Source: a virus
DNA: 28,295 nucleotides
IMG/VR virus record: IMGVR_UViG_3300025674_000280
Span: 1 to 28,295 of that record
Reading direction: 5' to 3' (one strand)
In this document: piece after piece, positions 20,499 through 28,295 of the stretch
Layout of the letters: every line of letters begins with the position of its first letter
Numbering within the stretch: the first letter of the stretch is position 1
The notes under the pieces: model-generated
Databases searched by the model: none
What the model saw: only the letters and a program-made list of their open reading frames with translations
Told to the model about the DNA's origin: nothing
Position numbers and translations under genes: made by a program

Positions 20499-21419
20499 TT
20501 AGCTGAAAAATCCTGCCCCAATTCCTTGCGCTAATCCTTGTGCAAAGTAATTACCTGTGCTCATTTGTGGCTGTTGTTGTGGTGCTTGCGCTGCTAATTG
20601 CGTTTCTAGTCGTTTTACTGCGCCTTCTTCTTTTATTCGTTGCAATTCAAACGTTTGCTCAGGTGTTAGCTTTCCAAAGTTAGCTGCTTGTGCTGCTCCT
20701 AATGTTGCTCCACTTGACATACGCTGCATTGCAAGTTGGTTAGCCATTTGTTCACGCTGTAATTCTGCTTGCTGTAGGTTCGCTTGTTGCTGACCAAATT
20801 GAGCATAGAATGGACTGTATGCTCCAAGCATTTGACCAGGAGCTTGATACTGTTGTAAGGCTTGATTAAAACCTTGTTGCTGTACTGCTTGCGCTTGTTG
20901 CTGCGCTACTTGCATAGCATTTTGTCTTGCAAAATCTTGTCTCTGATTAAGCTGTGACTGCAAAGTTTTGTACGCTTCGCTGTTAGGGTCTAAGCCTCTT
21001 TCAGCAGCCATTTGCTGAAAGTTGGCTTGTTCTCTTGCAAACTGTGGGCCTTGAGTCATCTCAAACTGGTTCATGACATTTTGATAGGCTTGGTTCATCA
21101 TGTCCTGATAATTACCAGGTTGGAACGCTCCAGCTCCTTGTATTTGTCCCATGAGGGATTCAATACCAGCAGCAGTCTGACCACCTACACGCTCAAACAT
21201 TTGTTCTGGAGGAAGCTCTTGAATAGGTGCTGGCTCACTACTTGGTTCTTCATATAGACCAGCTTTTTTAAGTCTGTTAATTCCTCGTTTACCTAGCGTT
21301 TCACCAGCAGCTTGCCTAGCTTGCAACTCTTTAATAGTAAACTTAAACGGCTTGCCAGTCTTAGGATTGATGTTTGGACTTTGTGCTAATGCACCTTTTC
21401 CTTTCTTTTTACGTGCCAT
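20499..21419 (-). CDS. Gln-rich internal virion protein, 306 aa
   Basis: The 306-residue protein starts with a strongly basic segment (MARKKKGKGALAQSPNINPK) that could contact DNA. The rest is dominated by Gln, Ala and Met (QQAQAVQQQGFNQALQQYQA), probably a long helix with coiled-coil regions. The C-terminus NYFAQGLAQGIGAGFFS resembles the C-terminus of the 215-residue protein at 22945-23592 (AQG-x-AQG before Phe). Its ATG directly follows the stop of the gp10-like gene. Probably packaged in the head; this is inferred from position. Confidence 0.6.
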   Translation of the reverse strand: MARKKKGKGALAQSPNINPKTGKPFKFTIKELQARQAAGETLGKRGINRLKKAGLYEEPSSEPAPIQELPPEQMFERVGGQTAAGIESLMGQIQGAGAFQPGNYQDMMNQAYQNVMNQFEMTQGPQFAREQANFQQMAAERGLDPNSEAYKTLQSQLNQRQDFARQNAMQVAQQQAQAVQQQGFNQALQQYQAPGQMLGAYSPFYAQFGQQQANLQQAELQREQMANQLAMQRMSSGATLGAAQAANFGKLTPEQTFELQRIKEEGAVKRLETQLAAQAPQQQPQMSTGNYFAQGLAQGIGAGFFS

Positions 21420-22937
21420 TTATACCTGTCCTCCTTGGTCAAATCTTATCTCAAATCCATAAATTTGACAGTCTGCTTTATTTACACTTCCTCCGAATCT
21501 TACTGCTGCACTATGCCCTTGCCCTTTGACGGCATATCTGTTGAATATAAATTCTGTCGTAGATGCCCACGGACTACCCCAAGCACTGCCCCAAGGAGTA
21601 CTAACGGCTCCTCCTGTTGAGATAGTCTCAACTACTTGATCTCTAGCAAAATCAGTGTCAATACCTAATGACAATGTTAAGCCCTTTCGAGTCTTAATTA
21701 GTGGTCTGATATCTTTGAAAGCCTTAAAATTCCCTCGTGAATTGTAGAAGGAAAACGCTGTTCTGCCTTCAAAGGTAATAGCATTATCTTTATCTGTATT
21801 ACCTGTTTCTGCGCTGTAAACGTATCCATGAAAACTACCGTAATATGGAGCACCGTCTACAATCGCAAGTGTTATGCCATCCTCAGCATCAAATAATTCG
21901 TATACACACCAGCCACCTGTATCAATACTAAATACAAGCATGGTAGTGGTGCTTTCTGAACTTGGCACATTTACAAATACCCTCCTGCCTTCAGGCCAGA
22001 ATATACCATGCCAACGTGGTGAGAATTTAAGCAAGTTGGTGTATTGAGTGATATAGGGGTTTACTCGTGCGCTTACTACGTTTACTGCTTGCTCAGGGGA
22101 TGCTTGAAACAATACAGATACAGGCACAATTCCCTGCTGTGTAAGTATCCAAACGTCATTGTTTACTTTGATAAACGCTCTATACCCAAGTGGCTTACCA
22201 ATATAATACCTCGCTACTAACTGCCAATTTGTATCTCCTGGGTAGCTACCACTGTAAAAAACTACTTCTCCTTCACTGCTTATTGCAAAGAATAGGTCTT
22301 GACTTGTTTGTGCTGTTTGATTCGTGTAGCTCCCTGCAAAGACAAGGAATCCTCCTTGTTTCATGCTGTATTGCAGGTCAAACGATGTTAGAGCAGAAGC
22401 TCCTACGGCGTTAGTATTTCCATACCAGAACTTGAGCGTGTCTTTCTCTACAAAATATATACGTTCTCTGTAGGTGCTAACATTAATCAAATCAGCTAAT
22501 GTAACACCTGTAAACGTACTATCTGCAACTGTAGTACCATTATAGACTTGTACAGTATCTTCTCCATTACACATATACAGGTTGCTACCAAACTGCTGTG
22601 TCTGCATATTGGAGAAGTTAGCAGTAATTGGAGTGCTACCTGTAATATCAGTAGCTACTCCTGCCACAACCTTGTATATCTTAGGCGTTCCACCTTCTGA
22701 GACTACAATCATCTCGGAAGATCCATCTGCCTTGTTGTAATCTGCTATTGTGTTTACAGCAGTATTAGAAGCAGATAGGTCTACATACTCTTCATAACCT
22801 TTACGAGTAATAGGAGCTGTGGCACCAGGAAACACATTGACCAATTCCAATGCATAAGACGGGTCCATATTATCTATTGGACTTATTAGGTCTAAGCCTC
22901 CGTATGGTGGAGGCATTGTGAATCCTTGAAACGCCAT
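21420..22937 (-). CDS. gp10-like tail/head-stabilising protein
   Basis: The 505-residue beta-rich protein opens with PYGGLDLISPIDNMDPSYA and ELVNVFPGATAPITRKGYEE. This is the lead seen in P22 gp10-like stabilisation proteins that plug the connector after packaging. Repeating short strands follow (for example GSNLYMCNGEDTVQVYNG, ILTQQGIVPVSVLF, GAPYYGSFHGYVYSAETG) in the style of a beta-propeller. The position among adaptor and ejection genes agrees. The family link is by motif and layout, not alignment. Confidence 0.7.
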   Translation of the reverse strand: MAFQGFTMPPPYGGLDLISPIDNMDPSYALELVNVFPGATAPITRKGYEEYVDLSASNTAVNTIADYNKADGSSEMIVVSEGGTPKIYKVVAGVATDITGSTPITANFSNMQTQQFGSNLYMCNGEDTVQVYNGTTVADSTFTGVTLADLINVSTYRERIYFVEKDTLKFWYGNTNAVGASALTSFDLQYSMKQGGFLVFAGSYTNQTAQTSQDLFFAISSEGEVVFYSGSYPGDTNWQLVARYYIGKPLGYRAFIKVNNDVWILTQQGIVPVSVLFQASPEQAVNVVSARVNPYITQYTNLLKFSPRWHGIFWPEGRRVFVNVPSSESTTTMLVFSIDTGGWCVYELFDAEDGITLAIVDGAPYYGSFHGYVYSAETGNTDKDNAITFEGRTAFSFYNSRGNFKAFKDIRPLIKTRKGLTLSLGIDTDFARDQVVETISTGGAVSTPWGSAWGSPWASTTEFIFNRYAVKGQGHSAAVRFGGSVNKADCQIYGFEIRFDQGGQV

Positions 22938-22944
22938 TTAGCTT

Positions 22945-23592
22945 TTACCTAAAAAGTCCTTGTGCAAATCCTTGTGCAAGCATGTTAGGCTGTTGCCCAT
23001 AAAACTGATACGGCTGTTGCTGCGGTAATAGCGTATTCCTATATGGTGCGGATATCTTGTCTAACGGAATTTTTCCTGTTTCATAAGCATTTCTTAATGC
23101 TGGCATGTACCCAGGCTCAGGCTGCTGTGGCTGATATGGCTGCATAGGTCCACGATACATCATGTCTGTAATTGGATACCTATACATTTTGTCTTGAAAT
23201 AGTGGCTGCTGATCCATTCCTGATTGGTACTGACCTCTAGCCATTGCATCTTGCATCATTTCAGGTGTTGGTTTTTGCATTGGCGGTTGCTGTCGTAGTG
23301 CTTCCAGTTGCTCATCAGTAACTTGGAACCCTTGATCCATTGGTATCTGCCCTCTACCTGGCATTGGCATAGGCATAGGCATTGCTTGTACTGGTTGCCC
23401 TCTATCTGGCATTGGCATTGGTGCAGGTCTGTTTTGCATACCACGTACAGGTAGCCCTGCTTCTTGTCTCATTTGTCTACGCATTTGTCGTGCAGCACCT
23501 CGCCCTTGCTCCGCACGAACATCACGAATCTGCTGTCTTTGTTCATCCGAAAGCCTTAGGTTCGGCCCTTTACCCATCATTCCTAGTGCCAT
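22945..23592 (-). CDS. Met/Pro/Gln-rich virion protein, 215 aa
   Basis: The N-terminal 50 residues are charged and Arg-rich (LRLSDEQRQQIRDVRAEQGR, RQMRRQMRQEAG). The middle is a Met-Pro repeat (APMPMPDRGQ, AMPMPMPMPG) and the remainder is Gln/Pro/Tyr-rich and likely disordered. It ends NMLAQGFAQGLFR, like the Gln-rich protein at 20499-21419. It lies between two large virion genes and shares one base with the upstream stop. Probably a minor internal virion component. Confidence 0.55.
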   Translation of the reverse strand: MALGMMGKGPNLRLSDEQRQQIRDVRAEQGRGAARQMRRQMRQEAGLPVRGMQNRPAPMPMPDRGQPVQAMPMPMPMPGRGQIPMDQGFQVTDEQLEALRQQPPMQKPTPEMMQDAMARGQYQSGMDQQPLFQDKMYRYPITDMMYRGPMQPYQPQQPEPGYMPALRNAYETGKIPLDKISAPYRNTLLPQQQPYQFYGQQPNMLAQGFAQGLFR

Positions 23593-24956
23593 TATTGTAC
23601 TCCTTGTGCTGCAATTTCTTGCTCCATTAACATGTTCAAATTGTTCTGCTGAATATCATGATATTCTTGATTGATTTTACCTTCCGCTAACATATTCGAT
23701 ATGTGTTGTTGTGCAGCAGGTAAATCAAATTCATTCTTTTGCATGAAGTATCTAAAACGCTCTTTGACTTGATCGTCTGTAGCGTTAGCTGTGCTTCCTT
23801 CATTGTCAGCAAGAGAAGCTAATGCATATTGAGCTGCTATAGATTCCCCAGTCTTGCCTTCACCGATTCCCATAAGAGTTGACATCAAGTTACCATAGGA
23901 TGCTGCTTGTCCATGAACAGCATTTTCTTTTAGGTTAATGTCACCACTCTTTTCATCAGTTCCAAACCCAAACCTATCTTTGCCCCAATCAAATACTGTG
24001 CCGTCAGGAAGTGTACCCTTCCATGTTTCTGGATCCCATAAACCTACTTCAGATTCATTCATTGCTTTTCGCCATTTGTCTCGAATGATTTGTCTTTCTC
24101 CTTTGCCCGAACCACTGATGCCTTTTATAAAGCCTATAGTTCCACCAACAATAGCTCCGATAGCAGTTCCAACTCCTGGAATAGCACTACCTACAGCAGC
24201 ACCAGCAGCAGCTCCTTGAGCAGTTGCGCTGCCTGTTTGACTTTTTGTGATGTCATCATTAAGAGCAAGTTTTCCTAATTGATATGCACCGTAAATTGCC
24301 CCAACTGGCCCTGCTCCTGGAATACTCTGCCCCATTGAACTTGCTAGTTGCCCTGCGCCAGTATATGCACCTAATGCTCCTTCTAACTTGTCACCTGACT
24401 TAAATTTTTGTACTCCTTGATAAACATTGTATGCACCAAGAGCACCTTGCAGTGCGTCTCCAACTCCAAATTCGAAGCCACCCGTATCAGTTGTAGTAGG
24501 AACATCGGTAGTTGTAGTAGGGGCATCCGTTGGGGTAGTAGTTGCAGTAGGAGTAGTAGTTGTAGCATCAAAGGCTGCTTGTGCTTGTTGAACGGATTCA
24601 CTAGGAACCTGATCGCGTAACAGTTTGTCAACGGCTCCTATCTCTGCATCAGAACCAGAACCAAACAAACTTTCATATAGCTTATCGCCTTTTTCTCCGA
24701 GAATAGGCTTGTCAGTGACGTAGTTGTATAAGCCTTTAGCTCCTGCTAATCCTACAATTTGTCCACCTAGACCAGCTCTTTGAGCTTTGGCTTCTCTGCT
24801 TGCAGCAGCTTTTTGTTGCTCTTGTGCTTGCCTATGACGGTTTGCCTGTATGTTCTGGATTATCTGTTGATACCCAGATTGCTGCGAGGCTTGCAGTTCT
24901 GGTACACCCTGTCTACGCAATTCATAATAACGGTTATAGGCTTCAGTTAAACTCAT
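23592..24956 (-). CDS. Glycine-zipper internal virion (ejection) protein, 454 aa
   Basis: The 454-residue protein starts with a charged helical section (1-60). A Thr/Pro linker follows at 131-157 (TTTTPTATTTPTDAPTTTT), then Ala/Gly-rich segments. A classic glycine-zipper stretch spans about 248-280 (AAVGSAIPGVGTAIGAIVGG) and should insert into membranes. The C-terminal 170 residues are a mixed soluble domain (GTLPDGTVFDWGKDRFGFG, HGQAASYGNLMSTLMGIGEG). This combination fits a protein ejected from the head to form part of the DNA channel across the envelope. It overlaps the adaptor gene by one base. Confidence 0.65.
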   Translation of the reverse strand: MSLTEAYNRYYELRRQGVPELQASQQSGYQQIIQNIQANRHRQAQEQQKAAASREAKAQRAGLGGQIVGLAGAKGLYNYVTDKPILGEKGDKLYESLFGSGSDAEIGAVDKLLRDQVPSESVQQAQAAFDATTTTPTATTTPTDAPTTTTDVPTTTDTGGFEFGVGDALQGALGAYNVYQGVQKFKSGDKLEGALGAYTGAGQLASSMGQSIPGAGPVGAIYGAYQLGKLALNDDITKSQTGSATAQGAAAGAAVGSAIPGVGTAIGAIVGGTIGFIKGISGSGKGERQIIRDKWRKAMNESEVGLWDPETWKGTLPDGTVFDWGKDRFGFGTDEKSGDINLKENAVHGQAASYGNLMSTLMGIGEGKTGESIAAQYALASLADNEGSTANATDDQVKERFRYFMQKNEFDLPAAQQHISNMLAEGKINQEYHDIQQNNLNMLMEQEIAAQGVQ

Positions 24957-25810
24957 TATATAAACGTCCCAAAAGTAGCTATACCCTCACGCGCATACAA
25001 TGTGGTCTGCGGATAACCACCTGCATACACAACTTTTTGTGGATTCATCCTGCTGTAATCCTCATTCAACTGAACGTCGAATTTAGGAATGACTGTTAGC
25101 CCGTGTATCTCAGCAAATCTTTCTAATACCCCTTGCTCTAACGTCTTTTCATTGAAAACTGATACGTCAGTATTAGCTAAAAATTCAGGATATGCACCGT
25201 CGTAGTACGTCCAAGTTACTCCCCCATCGGATACAGAACCACTACTATGAGTAGGAGGAGTACCACCACTGGTTCCTCCGCTAGTCGTAGAATAATAATT
25301 TCCATTGTAGAAAGTGTATGCACCAGCACTGTAAACTGTTCCTGTAGTCCAAGTAGCAGGTCTTGCATATCGCTCTGCTACATATTGAAAGATAATGTTC
25401 TGACCCGTCGTGTCTGGTGTCGGATCAATCAATATTTGATTGTCGCTCAGTCCTCTAAACTGAAACCTTTGATAGACGGTTGTGCTTAATCCGTATCCTA
25501 ATATCTCGCCATATTCTTGCTCAGTCATCGGCCCTAACAAACGCCACCTAGTCGAGCTGTTCCAGAATGTATTGTAATGATATTGGCTGAAAGCTGCTGG
25601 CAATGCATAGGTAGCTTGCCCTGCTACAGTTTGAAAGGAACCAGAGGCAAACAGTATAGGCCAATTATACTGTTCGCCCATGAGACGATTGATGCGTTGC
25701 ACCATTGTGCGTAGCTGTTTTGTGGTGGTTTCAGTAGATGCAATAACATTGCTTTCTACCGTATAACCAGCCTCGTTTGCTACATTCTCAACAATCGTCT
25801 GTAAACTCAT
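24956..25810 (-). CDS. gp4-like head-tail adaptor with inserted tail-fibre-type module
   Basis: This is a 284-residue connector protein. The N-terminal helix pair and NRLMGEQYNWPILF, then the strands LIDPTPDTTGQNIIFQYVAE, match the usual layout of P22 gp4-like or short-tail adaptor proteins that sit under the portal. Residues about 152-202 hold an extra module (WTTGTVYSAGAYTFYNG, then GTSGGTPPT and SDGGVTWTYY) of the kind normally repeated in tail fibres. The fold resumes at PEFLANTDVSVFNEKTLEQG. It overlaps both neighbours by one or four bases. Confidence 0.72.
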   Translation of the reverse strand: MSLQTIVENVANEAGYTVESNVIASTETTTKQLRTMVQRINRLMGEQYNWPILFASGSFQTVAGQATYALPAAFSQYHYNTFWNSSTRWRLLGPMTEQEYGEILGYGLSTTVYQRFQFRGLSDNQILIDPTPDTTGQNIIFQYVAERYARPATWTTGTVYSAGAYTFYNGNYYSTTSGGTSGGTPPTHSSGSVSDGGVTWTYYDGAYPEFLANTDVSVFNEKTLEQGVLERFAEIHGLTVIPKFDVQLNEDYSRMNPQKVVYAGGYPQTTLYAREGIATFGTFI

Positions 25811-26433
25811 TCTTCCTGCTTTCGGGGTCTACCCTTTTTTTTTGGTTCTGCTGCTACTCGTTCAATGCGAATCCCTTCAGTAGCTTCTATTCGTTGCATC
25901 AACAATTCGACTTGCTCTTCTAACTTGTCAGCTCGCTTACGCTCACGATCAAGCTGTTGTTGCATCGCTACTACTTGAGCTTGTTCACAGCTCGCAGCTT
26001 CTAACCACTCTTTTGCTTCTTTTATGTATTGAGATAGTGGCCCCATACGCCGGCGCACTTCATCATTAGCTTCTGCAAGTTGTTCTACTGTTCGGAACCC
26101 AAGGTACGCTAGTTCATGTACTGCACTAGCTGTAATGCGTGTCCACTCTTTTAGTGGCATCCCAGATTGCACTTCTCCCATACCAGCAGTAAAGGCTTCC
26201 CATAGTTCTGGAAATTCGTGCTTGTCTTTTTCTTCAATAGCTCTGACAGTTTCATCACCACCTGGCCATTGGATAGAAATAGAAGGAACCTCGTCGTATA
26301 TGTCCCTTCCTGCTTCATTACTTTTCTGATCGTTCTTACGAACTACGTTGAGGAATTTAACGTTAGCTCCAGACCACCTACTACGGTTTTGCTGTCGCCC
26401 GTTCATTATTTGTTCCCAGTCAATTTGTGCCAT
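25807..26433 (-). CDS. Virion-operon protein with coiled coil and C-terminal AT-hook
   Basis: The 208-residue protein has a globular N-terminal part (MAQIDWEQIMNGRQQNRSRW, ISIQWPGGDETVRAIEEKDK). A helical section follows (VHELAYLGFRTVEQLAEAND), then a long coiled coil (about 130-185, QQLDRERKRADKLEEQVELL). It ends with KKKGRPRKQEE, an AT-hook-like GRP motif (201-203). It lies between the terminator-like hairpin after the capsid genes and the adaptor gene. The tail could bind packaged DNA. Function unknown; similar proteins occur at this position in related podoviruses as far as I recall. Confidence 0.65.
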   Translation of the reverse strand: MAQIDWEQIMNGRQQNRSRWSGANVKFLNVVRKNDQKSNEAGRDIYDEVPSISIQWPGGDETVRAIEEKDKHEFPELWEAFTAGMGEVQSGMPLKEWTRITASAVHELAYLGFRTVEQLAEANDEVRRRMGPLSQYIKEAKEWLEAASCEQAQVVAMQQQLDRERKRADKLEEQVELLMQRIEATEGIRIERVAAEPKKKGRPRKQEE

Positions 26434-26491
26434 TTTAGTCTCCTATATAAAGGCTTAGTAACCTGCATATAGTTTAGCATAGTTGACAAAT

Positions 26492-26515
26492 GAGGGGAGA
26501 CTTTCATCTCCCCTC
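26492..26515 (-). terminator. Terminator-like hairpin between capsid and tail genes
   Basis: The perfect nine-base-pair stem GAGGGGAGA/TCTCCCCTC has a six-base loop, in the gap between the decoration gene and the AT-hook protein gene. The minus-strand transcript continues with AUUUGUC, a weak U-tract. Partial termination here would keep capsid transcripts more abundant than tail transcripts. Confidence 0.6.
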
Positions 26516-26525
26516 TGGCTTGTTA

Positions 26526-27011
26526 CTAATTGACTGTTAGGTAGCCTGTAGACTTTAGCTCTACCGCAGCAGCACCAGTGTTAGTGGTAAGTCCCACAAC
26601 ATTCTTGATGAGTGTAGTAGAAGCATCGTCAGCGACACCAGCAGTTGCAGTAGTGTTAAGGTTAGCGTCAGCAGCATAGGAAGCAGCAGCTTTCCCCTGA
26701 ATACCTGTACCAACTCCACCACCGCCAACACCGCCAACCCATACCCAGAGGTACTCGTTGTCAGCAGCAGCTATTTGAGCCACACCTACTTGCAGGTTGT
26801 TTGAACCAGCGTTTGTAGTTGTGAGCATAGCAGCTTGGCCGTCGTCACTAATTTTTACAAAGGCATACTGATCTACTGCGCCATCGGCTTGAACAAACAT
26901 CCATTCGCCATTGACATCAGAACCAACATCACCTACCGCAGCAGGAAGTGGAACAGTAGTACCATCCCAAGTCTTGCCACCATTTACTCCAAAAGAACCG
27001 CTTCGTGACAT
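26526..27011 (-). CDS. Putative head decoration protein
   Basis: The 161-residue Ala/Gly/Thr/Val-rich beta protein lies directly after the capsid gene, the usual place of a decoration or capsid-stabilising protein. AAGGAG six bases before ATG at 27011 gives the start MSRSGSFGVNGGKTWDGTTV. A longer reading from 27068 would overlap the capsid gene and is rejected. The middle holds EYLWVWVGGVGGGGVGTGIQ, and it ends VELKSTGYLTVN. The family is not recognised; the call is from position, size and composition. Confidence 0.65.
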   Translation of the reverse strand: MSRSGSFGVNGGKTWDGTTVPLPAAVGDVGSDVNGEWMFVQADGAVDQYAFVKISDDGQAAMLTTTNAGSNNLQVGVAQIAAADNEYLWVWVGGVGGGGVGTGIQGKAAASYAADANLNTTATAGVADDASTTLIKNVVGLTTNTGAAAVELKSTGYLTVN

Positions 27012-27028
27012 ATCAATCTCCTTATCTA

Positions 27029-27985
27029 TTACTGGTAAATAACAGCTTGTAGAGCTGGAGCTGAACAACAGAGGTTTCCTTCAATGATAATCACAGTGAA
27101 GAACGCATCTTGGTCAACAGGACGGGCCATGTCTGGTGCGAGTGGCTTGAAATCAGCTCCTCGTACTAGATCCATAGTGAAGTACTTCGTGTTAAGAAGT
27201 CGGCAGCTATTTGTTTCTAGAACAGCAGAACCATATCCACCGTCGAAAACAAATGACGCTCCGTCATATTCCAGTGCTCTGAATCCAGCCTGTCCTTTCT
27301 TGACAGGAGACTGGATACGCTGAATGGCAGTCATTGAACCATGAAGTAGTTGCCAAGCACTACGCTCCATAAGTCCAAGGTCAGGCATCTCATCACCACG
27401 AGTAACTTGGCTGATAGCGTCAGTAATAGTTGCCTGTACGTTACCAGAAGTTAGAGTTGTGTTAATCGCAATGTTTCGTGCGAAAGTGTTGGTTGCTCTG
27501 TCAATACCACCGTATGTACCAGAAGAAGGGCTAGTTGAGATGGCTTTCTTGATACCATCAAATTCTAGTCCTCCAGAGCCAGTTCCGTCACCTCGAATAG
27601 AAGTTCCGACTGTGTTCTTGAGTCTAGCGATAGCAGCATTAATCTTAGTCTCTACGAGATCAAGAAGTTGTGCTTCATCTCTGTTAGCTCTTCTGTCGCG
27701 CCCTGAGATTGCCACTGGCTCGTAGGCTTGCTTGATAGCAAACTTGAACGCTGTGAAATCATCAATCGCGTCTAGGTTAAAGGATGAAAATCCAGAGTAG
27801 AATCCACCTACTGCTGAATCGTTATACATAATTGGCTTTCGGAGTTCATAGCCTCCAGAAAACCGTCGTACCAAGCCCTGCTCCTGCAAAGATGCAAGAA
27901 GAGGGTTATGGTGCAATACTTCGTCGGCAATAGCATCTGACTGATCAAACAGCGTTGCTACCACCGCTTCTTCTAAATTCGCCAT
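27029..27985 (-). CDS. Major capsid protein
   Basis: The 318-residue protein forms the head shell. It begins MANLEEAVVATLFDQSDAIA with an N-terminal helix, and has the long-helix region AQLLDLVETKINAAIARLKN (spine-helix-like). Then come GLEFDGIKKAI, the conserved segment RGDEMPDLGLMERSAWQLLH, and strands near the end (FDGGYGSAVLETNSCRLLNT, DQDAFFTVIIIEGNLCCSAP). The order is that of HK97-fold capsid proteins of podoviruses. It follows the scaffold-like gene and precedes the decoration gene. Confidence 0.85.
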   Translation of the reverse strand: MANLEEAVVATLFDQSDAIADEVLHHNPLLASLQEQGLVRRFSGGYELRKPIMYNDSAVGGFYSGFSSFNLDAIDDFTAFKFAIKQAYEPVAISGRDRRANRDEAQLLDLVETKINAAIARLKNTVGTSIRGDGTGSGGLEFDGIKKAISTSPSSGTYGGIDRATNTFARNIAINTTLTSGNVQATITDAISQVTRGDEMPDLGLMERSAWQLLHGSMTAIQRIQSPVKKGQAGFRALEYDGASFVFDGGYGSAVLETNSCRLLNTKYFTMDLVRGADFKPLAPDMARPVDQDAFFTVIIIEGNLCCSAPALQAVIYQ

Positions 27986-28002
27986 AATTTATCCCTATAG
28001 AA

Positions 28003-28295
28003 TCAATCTCCATTGAATCTTCTCTGGAGATTTTCTCTTATATTCTTCGATTTTATAGACGGGGTGCCACTTCCTGCGGAGCCCGAAATAGATTTAGTAG
28101 CAGACTTAGCTTTTTTAGTTGCTTGCACTTTTTGTTCGACTTGAACAGGTGCCTCTAACTTGGCTGTTAAAGCAGCGAAAGTCGGGTTTCCTTTAGTCAC
28201 ATACTCGTAGGCTTGCTCAAGAACGTCTTGAGGAGAACCTCCCTGTTGTGCAAGAGCTTGCACTATTGGTGCCATGGCTTCTTCTAGCTGCGCTG
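28003..28295 (-). CDS. Scaffolding-like protein, 3' part only
   Basis: The reading frame is open to the right edge, so the true start lies outside the window; the internal ATG at 28275 is probably not the start. The visible 96 residues run AQLEEAMAPIVQALAQQGGS, then a helical section and VQATKKAKSATKSISGSAGS, and end KNIRENLQRRFNGD. The helical middle plus basic, low-complexity C-terminus directly upstream of the capsid gene fits a head scaffolding protein, whose C-terminus binds the capsid protein. Confidence 0.65.
   Translation of the reverse strand, partial: AQLEEAMAPIVQALAQQGGSPQDVLEQAYEYVTKGNPTFAALTAKLEAPVQVEQKVQATKKAKSATKSISGSAGSGTPSIKSKNIRENLQRRFNGD

Noticed and set aside
26483-26488. 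TTGACA on the plus strand as a promoter
   Set aside because: There is no -10 at a suitable distance and only minus-strand genes lie downstream.
26526-27068. Longer decoration protein starting at 27068
   Set aside because: It overlaps the capsid gene end, and a strong AAGGAG precedes the ATG at 27011.
1-28295. tRNA genes, integrase or attachment sites
   Set aside because: I found no cloverleaf-like sequence, recombinase-like protein or core repeat; a temperate lifestyle is not supported by this window.

Overview
The window is tailed-phage DNA, most likely nearly the whole genome of a podovirus-like phage (or a very close environmental relative). It carries a large terminase, a portal, a scaffold fragment, a major capsid protein, a decoration-like protein, P22 gp4-like and gp10-like connector proteins, a block of Gln/Ala/Gly-rich internal (ejection) proteins, a short collar-domain tail fibre and a lysis cassette. 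I see no tape measure, sheath or tail-tube gene, which is why I favour a short-tailed phage. I see no integrase, phage RNA polymerase or DNA polymerase. Lipoprotein signals and an M15-type cell-wall peptidase fit a Gram-negative host; this is inference.

Layout. Almost everything is on the minus strand, so transcription reads from high to low coordinates. (1) 28295-15240: late genes in the order scaffold (cut by the right edge), capsid, decoration, terminator-like hairpin, AT-hook coiled-coil protein, gp4-like adaptor, ejection proteins, gp10-like protein, more ejection proteins, tail fibre, XhlA/holin-like protein, M15 peptidase, lipoprotein(s), small membrane protein. (2) 12294-15226: the only plus-strand genes: a small-terminase-like AT-hook protein, then (after a minus-strand Dam methylase) two small conserved basic proteins, a RuvC-like resolvase and a protein of unknown role. 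(3) 12153-6180: minus-strand early/replication genes from a promoter near 12265: small unknown genes, a Gp157-like protein, RHH-like proteins, a RecT/Bet annealase with an SSB-like tail, a VirE-type ATPase, an iteron/operator field at 7540-7827, and a run of tiny overlapping genes with two tandem Trp/Ser-rich repeat ORFs. (4) 6143-1: a second Dam methylase, large terminase, portal, a structural protein, and the first codons of a further gene cut by the left edge.

The two edges both cut the same head-gene operon (terminase-portal-X-Y on the left, scaffold-capsid on the right), so the ends are probably near neighbours on a circularly permuted molecule, with a short piece missing. Replication appears to lean on the host replisome, with the phage supplying a VirE-type ATPase, an annealase and a resolvase.

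The most unusual features are: the tandem hexanucleotide-built Trp/Ser ORFs (6587-6902); the two-orientation iteron field (7540-7827); a Dam paralogue whose start position holds ATC behind a good ribosome binding site (13789-13791); repeated intercistronic tetraloop hairpins placed just before ribosome binding sites; an SSB-like acidic tip on the annealase; and a possible nested lipoprotein gene in the lysis region.
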